In this document: positions 56,901 to 64,000 of the stretch, piece after piece
Layout of the letters: the number at the start of each line of letters is the position of its first letter
How positions within the stretch are numbered: position 1 is the stretch's first letter
Notes under the pieces: model-generated
Databases searched by the model: none
Told to the model about the DNA's origin: nothing
What the model saw: only the letters and a program-made list of their open reading frames with translations
From: Eretmocerus hayati
Lineage: Eukaryota > Arthropoda > Insecta > Hymenoptera > Aphelinidae
Assembly: GCA_029851415.1 (NCBI GenBank)
Contig: JARUXH010000005.1
Location: forward strand, 1-64,000
Direction: 5' to 3'
DNA: 64,000 nucleotides
Made by a program: the position numbers and the translations under genes

Positions 56901-59900
56901 AACTTTCCACTTTCTGGAACGCAGATTTGAGGTAGTATCAACTTTGCAAAAAAATGTGTTTTCTCAAGGATTTACTTCTTCTTCCTTTCAAGTCTTGTTG
57001 ATGTCCTAAAGACTTGAGAGTTAAAGGACATGTCTTGAGCTCAACGATACGGACTGGAAACCCTCAGCAGTAATTGATCACCAGTACAGATAATACGAAA
57101 AGTTGATGAAATAGCTTTCAACGTCATCATACTTTGTCGTAGTGTTCTGAGACTTGGACCGCGACAAACTCGAAGATCGCATAGAGATGCGATTCGGGTT
57201 GTTAATCTAGGGGAACTGATTAAATGGTCCGCGAAAAAGTCTACATCGGAAAAAGCCGATAATTAGGCAATCGAGAAATCGACCGAAAATAACTTGAGCA
57301 AGCAAAAGGAAAAAAAATTACACCGAGTGAAGACTACAAAGAGGAAACAGAAGGTCTTCTGCATACAGATTACGAGTGAGGGCGAGTCCACCGAAGAAAA
57401 AAAATTTGAGAAAGTTTTGTGGCAAAACTTTGGGAATGTCTATTACAAGTGGTCCAGACGAAACAGGTTTCGATTTTGAGAGTAATCAAGCAACTTCCAA
57501 AGCTAGGAGAATGATAATAGTTCCTATGTGTGTGAGTCAAAAGTATACGCTAAATTACACTTTTTGAACCTCTGATGAAGACAATAAAGGGAAAAACATT
57601 CCTAATGGCAACAATCAGACTTACAAATTCGTGTCATACACGTATGTCAAGCTGGTCCAGGGTTGGATGAAACTTTACAAAACTTTCAGCTTGTTTGCAA
57701 CTCTGTGAGCATTGTTGGGACTTGAATAATTTGAATCATGTGTATACGTTTACGAAGCAAAATTTGCCTCCGCTTTGCAGTTTTAGGGGACTAACAATGT
57801 GAAACGTGTCGTTTTAACCTACTTATTCGTAACAATATCAGCCAAGATTGTTTATCAACTTTGACAAAACTTGATAATGTTACATCAAGATGATGGATTC
57901 GAGACGTTTTCAGAGAATATAGTATAGACGTACACGGTAATCTTGTTAATTTGATGGAAATCCTCAAGTTTTTGGACACTAAATTTATTACATGCGTTAC
58001 CACTACATCATGGAACTCGTGAAACGTCTATTATGAAACTTAATAATCGTTGAAAGAAACATTGAAGGATCAGAGCTCTAGAGATGAGTCCTGAATCAAC
58101 TGATTGTCTCACCCTCCCGTTTATCAAATCTCAAAATCAAATATCTGCAGATGACGATAAAACACAAGCGTTGACTTGCAAATACACTCAAACTGCTGAG
58201 AAGAGTGGCTCTCGTAAAAAGAAGAAGTCTCTAACCGTTAAAGGGGGAGAAAGAAATCACTGCGGAAGGCAGATTAAGAAAGGGGAGGAAGTATGAAGGG
58301 AAGAAATTTTTAATGCAAACTCCACAAGCCGGATAGAATTAGCAATGGGGTTCAGCCATCGAATCATGTATGAATCTTGATTTATTTATAAAGAGATTAA
58401 TTTACACTTTTGTCTTTGGTCTTAGTCGTCGAATCCTGTTGATTCATTTAAATGAGATTAGTTTTCATTCCCATTTTTCATCTAAGCTAAAAGTTAATAT
58501 GAAAAACTGAAGAAAACATTTTTGAAGAAACCAAAATTTTATATCAACCTTTCCTAATCAAAATGAGATCAGATAAATCGAGTTATGATGAGTAATCAAT
58601 AAGCAATGAGACAAAGTCGAAGATCATCAAAAGATCATTGAATCGGTAAACCACTAGACGTTGATAATATGAATGAAGCATCGATCTTCCGCAAAATAAG
58701 ATTCACGCAATAAACGTCAAATCTGATCGAGCGATTCCATAATTTAGTAGTCGGTAGAGCTCGTATACGACACAGGATAAATAAACACGAGTGTCTACAA
58801 AGCGACAAGTAAAGGACTTACTCTCTCCATAGAAAGGAACAACGTTAACACTATACATAGGAGTTCTCGAATTAATGCAAGAGCACGTGGAATGCCTACA
58901 GCTAATTGCCTGCTCCTTCAGCAGGTCTCACCAATACTATCAACCTAGCTTATTCTATACGAAATTCCATTGGAATAATCGAAATAATTGGCAGTGCAAC
59001 CAGCCTCATCTTTCATACACATACATACACATCTAATCACAAATACCTTTGATTTCTCACCCCAGAGTGTATATGTAGTAGTCATAGTATTATAACTACG
59101 GAAGGCGCCACGTTTGAAATTTGATTTATGCCTTACTGGAAGCAGCAAAAGCTAAACTCATCGAGGATTATCGATTGGCCCGTGAGGACTACACACCTCT
59201 CCTATATTAATAATAATACACATCGAGACACCACCCATACACATGCAAGGTTAGAGACCCTGAAATTACAGGATGGAACGTCCTCTTCTCTCTCTCTTGC
59301 TTCAGCTTCCCTTGCTCACATTTTCATTATGATTTATTATGAGGGAGAGAGAGACAGTATTACGGGTGTTAAAGGGGGAGTAGGTCTCTTTCCCGATTCT
59401 GCTTTTAATGGGGAATATTCGCAATTTGGAGAAGCCCGAGGGTGCGACGACGATGGCGCGTTTCACTGTGAGCAGCCACACGGCTATTATCGTATAGGGG
59501 GATTTTGCTGGTGGTTCTAGTGATGCTACTGACATTACTGACTTTTGGATGTATTTCTCTTTAAGGGGTGAGATGGAAGAATGAGTATTTTAGATACAGT
59601 TTGCACGGAATTGAGTTGGGTGTAGCTTCGGCGAGGGAAATTTTTACATGGACGAAAATTGCGTATGGAATTTTGTGTAGCGAAATTGGAATGGAGATTT
59701 TTTAATGGATGAATAGCAAGCTTCAAAATGAATTTTTCGTTTGATTAAGGTTTGCTGAGAGAGACGATTTTTCCAGGTCGATTCAAATTTAATAACATCA
59801 AAATATATTAACGTTGCAATATTTTCTGGGAGTTATTGGAACTGTGGAATGTACTGTGTTTTATGTCAGGGTCGCACTTTGATTCACGAGATGAGTTTAC

Positions 59901-61164
59901 TCAGATGTCTTGGTTTATTTTTATGGACAGCTTGTTGAATCTGCCATCATATTTCTATGGTATAAAAGTGTAATTTGGAGATGAGAAGGGGAGACTCCAG
60001 GTGGTCAATCTCATCAAATTCTATGATATTGGACATTCTTGTTTGCGAATGGGATACAAGTCTACATTTCGTGTTCCATTTCAACTACTGCTTTCTGCTA
60101 ATACCAATGAGTGGCGTATATCATGGAATCGTTCTGATATTACAGATCGATGATGCAAATATTTGATGGATTCTTGAGTGCATTGTGGCCATTTCTTGAT
60201 CAAGCCTTATCATCATAACGATTTTATAAAGTTTTTTTGACCATATCTGCTCATTTGAATTTGAAATGAGATTGAAATGAAATCAGTGACATTTTTCTTT
60301 ACTACCAGCTCTTTGTACGTGTGTCAACAAATATTTTCATTCGTTCGAACGTGCACGTGTATTTCAGTCGATTTAGACGAGGAAAGTCTCAAAAAATTTT
60401 TTCAATTTACCAAAATTTTGCCTCAATATTGATTTGAGAAATAACCTCAGTACATAGTATTTTCTGGAATAATTCTAATTTCAGAGTTAAAATACGTAAG
60501 AATTTTGTAAGTCATTTTATGCACTGTGTTTGTCACAGCAGGGAAATCAATTAATTTTTCTAATCACCAGAACTTTCCCAGATGAATCAGGATTAGAGAT
60601 AAACACTTGATGAAGGGAATCATTTTTCAAAGGTCCATTGGATACTATCATGACGATTGGCATTGTAGAACAAACAATAATTGGCATCTCCAGGAGCAAA
60701 AATATAGTTGTGGGAGTATCCTAATGACACATGAAATATCAGTATGACTCAGACTCTTCTTGGGTTATTTGTACAAAAGCAAGTAACGGCGGCTAGCTGC
60801 AAGGAAGTCACGCGCCATTTTTGCATTCAACGCATCATAATGAACTGGTGCGCATCGACGAGCACTCACAATGGAAAGGTTGTACATATAAAAATCAAGC
60901 ACAGTTATTCGGTTCGGTTATACGCTTCAATCTGATTCTGAATAGTTGACCCAAGTTCATCTGCTTCCTAAACTATTGCGATAGTGTCGAAAAAATGAGT
61001 CTCGAATCTTAGTTACAACATAAAATTTCTAATATATTTTAGAACACCATGTACCAGCATAGTTTCACATTCAATGAACCTCAATTGGCAATTTTCTGTG
61101 CCTGCAAAGCGTACAAGGGTCAGAATCCCGATTACCTTCTCGATATACTAATTGTATCGAAAAA
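53970..61164. other. No gene seen
   Basis: Long host-type stretch. Trinucleotide patches (CAG/CTA near 54768-54800 and CAGCAGCAGCAG near 54998) lie close to TATATATATA (about 54804). Open frames up to 130 codons (59128-59520) have no recognisable domain. No tRNA, rRNA or clear exon found. Confidence 0.45.
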
Positions 61165-63582
61165 CCCGCGTAGAAATTGAAAATATTGGCGACATGTCGC
61201 CGAGCTATCGCGAATTCCCATTTGCGACAGCTCTGCGATAGGTCGGCGATAGGTCGGCGACATGTCGCCAATATGATTTTGCGACAGCTCGCCGACATAT
61301 CGCCAAACCTGTATTTGCGACATGTCGCAAATTCGTCGACAAAATTTTTCAAAAATTCGAAATTTTATTCGATTTTGTGATTTTTCATGGAACGGGAATC
61401 GATCACAAGGAATCTGAGATTGAAATCATGGGCTTGATGGTACTTTTATTTAATTAAAAATAGGCTCTTGGTGTACAAATTCATCTTTACATATCTTTTG
61501 ACTTCTTGTTTAAGAAATTCCAACGTTTTACGTTCATAAGCACATTCACAAGGTCCAAATAATTAGAAAAATTTGATCGCAGTAGAATAGCGCGTATGAT
61601 ACATTATTACAAATTCGTAAGAAAACTCGCTCAACACTCTGATCGTCGGGCTAAAATCACTTGATCTTATAATTTTTTGTGACACAGCACAGATATTCAC
61701 TTCTCATTTTGGTGAAAATGATCAAGCTGATGAGTTTTGAAGCCGCATCTCGAAATCCGCAACACATTGCTCACTCGAGATGCCACGTCGTCGGGCCTCC
61801 CCATCGGAGCAAAGACGCTTCCGAGACGTCTGCGACTACTTATTGCAAGGCTGATGTAGGTGGACACATCAACCCCATGGCTGACTCTTTGTCTCGTGGA
61901 AAACAGACGGCCAAACTTTGACGGGCGAGACTCGATAAGGCATGCTTCCGCGATGATCATCCGGCGTAGCAGAACTCGCAGAACCCAATGCCATCCGTAG
62001 TTTTTCTGAAAAAATCACGCACACGCATTAGAAATGCAGCTTCTATTCTTGATACAGGTGGATGGTGATCAGGAAAAGCGAGATACAAGAGGCACATTTT
62101 CAAGATTTGAAAAGTAAACACTGCGTGCAATAAGGCGAGGTTATGACGGTCGACTGCACGTGAAAATTCATCGAAACTTAATTATATCGGTCAGAAATAC
62201 TTATCTGATTTATTGAGATTAGCCTCCGCATCCTCGGAAAGCACCTTCTGCGATAAAGCTGCTCAGCAATACAATAATTATCCCAAACGCCAAATGTCAG
62301 AGAAGATCGACAGAAAAGCCCGGTTGTGTGAATTTATTGTTGTTTACATTACCCGAATCTGAATAATATTGATCGATCGTCTTGCTCTCACTTCGTACCG
62401 GTGAATTGAAAAGTATACAGACAACTCGTTTCTGCCTCAATCTTCTCTGACATTTGGCGTTTGGGATAGTTATTGTATTGCTGAGCAGCTTTATCGCAGA
62501 AGGTGCTTTCCGAGGATGCGGAGGCTAATCTCAATAAATCAGATAAGTATTTCTGACCGATATAATTAAGTTTCGATGAATTTTCACGTGCAGTCGACCG
62601 TCATAACCTCGCCTTATTGCACGCAGTGTTTACTTTTCAAATCTTGAAAATGTGCCTCTTGTATCTCGCTTTTCCTGATCACCATCCACCTGTATCAAGA
62701 ATAGAAGCTGCATTTCTAATGCGTGTGCGTGATTTTTTCAGAAAAACTACGGATGGCATTGGGTTCTGCGAGTTCTGCTACGCCGGATGATCATCGCGGA
62801 AGCATGCCTTATCGAGTCTCGCCCGTCAAAGTTTGGCCGTCTGTTTTCCACGAGACAAAGAGTCAGCCATGGGGTTGATGTGTCCACCTACATCAGCCTT
62901 GCAATAAGTAGTCGCAGACGTCTCGGAAGCGTCTTTGCTCCGATGGGGAGGCCCGACGACGTGGCATCTCGAGTGAGCAATGTGTTGCGGATTTCGAGAT
63001 GCGGCTTCAAAACTCATCAGCTTGATCATTTTCACCAAAATGAGAAGTGAATATCTGTGCTGTGTCACAAAAAATTATAAGATCAAGTGATTTTAGCCCG
63101 ACGATCAGAGTGTTGAGCGAGTTTTCTTACGAATTTGTAATAATGTATCATACGCGCTATTCTACTGCGATCAAATTTTTCTAATTATTTGGACCTTGTG
63201 AATGTGCTTATGAACGTAAAACGTTGGAATTTCTTAAACAAGAAGTCAAAAGATATGTAAAGATGAATTTGTACACCAAGAGCCTATTTTTAATTAAATA
63301 AAAGTACCATCAAGCCCATAATTTCAATCTCAGATTCCTTGTGATCGATTCCCGTTCCATGAAAAATCACAAAATCGAATAAAATTTCGAATTTTTGAAA
63401 AATTTTGTCGACGAATTTGCGACATGTCGCAAATACAGGTTTGGCGATATGTCGGCGAGCTGTCGCAAAATCATATTGGCGACATGTCGCCGACCTATCG
63501 CCGACCTATCGCAGAGCTGTCGCAAATGGGAATTCGCGATAGCTCGGCGACATGTCGCCAATATTTTCAATTTCTACGCGGG
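61165..63582. mobile_element. 2.4-kb near-perfect palindromic (foldback) element
   Basis: Arms 61165-62307 and 62440-63582 (1,143 bp each) are reverse complements in exact register around a 132-bp spacer; I found one mismatch (62278 against 62469). The ends are CCCGCGTAGAAATTG and its complement, flanked by AA on both sides, which resembles the ends and 2-bp duplications of the CCCTGGTAGAAAT elements. Near each end there are iterated GCGACATGTCGC/GCGATAGGTCGGCGA words. Paired open frames on opposite strands are identical because of the symmetry, and none looks like a transposase. Confidence 0.9.
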
Positions 63583-64000
63583 AAGCTTTAAAATTAATAT
63601 CGAGGACGTATAATACGTATCGTCCGCCATGAATTTCAACATTGGCACACACTACACAGCGTCATAAATTCATGGCGCCAGCTTGAGGCTAATAGTTTTA
63701 TCGATAATTCATTAAATGAACATAATGCTTCGCGCCCATGCGTTGCAACACCACCACCACCACTGCTGCTGCTGCTGCTTCGATTTTCCATAAATCATCT
63801 AGCTCTCTCTTCTTGTACATATAAACTTGTACCTAAACCTATATACGCCTTTAATGCGACGAGGAGAAGGCAATATATAGAGAGTAATTACGCGGGGGAT
63901 CGAAAACAGCTTCATTGTTAGGCAAAAAAGAGCGTTGGTATACAATTAAAAAGTCTTGTAAGGTTCACGAGAGATGGTGTAGAAGTAAAGGTTTCTGAAC
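63583..64000. other. No gene seen; CCA/CTG microsatellite
   Basis: Contains CCA and CTG runs at about 63749-63779 and a TATATA tract at 63840. Could be promoter or 5' UTR of a gene beyond the window, but nothing proves it. Confidence 0.45.

Noticed and set aside
61697..63068. Pairs of identical 67-87-codon frames on opposite strands
   Set aside because: The symmetry of the palindrome produces them; no transposase or other domain is visible.

Overview
The window is eukaryotic, repeat-dominated DNA, not a gene-dense region. There are no operons, no ribosome-binding-site-driven ORFs and no RNA genes that I can support. Splice-type signals, TATA/initiator pairs, abundant microsatellites and the transposon types (Helentron-like elements, a TTAA-targeting DNA transposon, foldback elements) point to an arthropod. 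An insect, perhaps a hymenopteran, is my guess, but no conserved host protein fixes the taxon.

Positions 1-15.7 kb and 49-64 kb read as host intergenic or intronic DNA. They carry scattered non-autonomous elements and inverted repeats: a 115-bp MITE (860-974), a 1-kb element with an inner hairpin (4522-5529), a perfect 76-bp-arm inverted repeat (7788-7946), a 0.7-kb element (53274-53969) and a 2.4-kb near-perfect palindrome (61165-63582). One short minus-strand candidate coding exon stands out (3054-3116).

The centre is a three-level nest. (1) An outer Helentron-like element on the plus strand (15688-49015) has a palindromic 5' end, a roughly 318-bp tandem array, a remnant Ulp1-protease coding segment and a 3' hairpin. 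(2) A 29,123-bp element (18638-47760) with 15-bp GC-rich terminal inverted repeats sits inside one of those 318-bp units, flanked by a perfect TTAA duplication. (3) That giant element carries about 30 units of a roughly 512-bp composite satellite (22852-42603). A second Helentron-like element of the same family, on the minus strand (28064-32580), has inserted into this satellite. Its empty site can be read from neighbouring satellite units.

The only long, clearly recognisable protein is the 835-residue ORF of the inner Helentron-like element (29049-31556, minus). It combines the C-terminal half of a PIF1-like helicase, an endonuclease/exonuclease/phosphatase domain and a Ulp1-like cysteine protease. 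Its N-terminal Rep and Walker regions are missing, and its first residues are translated from the tandem repeat. The giant TTAA element shows no recognisable transposase. Besides satellite and Helentron it holds an orphan 179-codon ORF (43474-44013, plus), two weaker coding-like stretches on the minus strand (19780-20010 and 22295-22612), a second tandem array of about 317 bp period (45190-47028), and several foldback structures.
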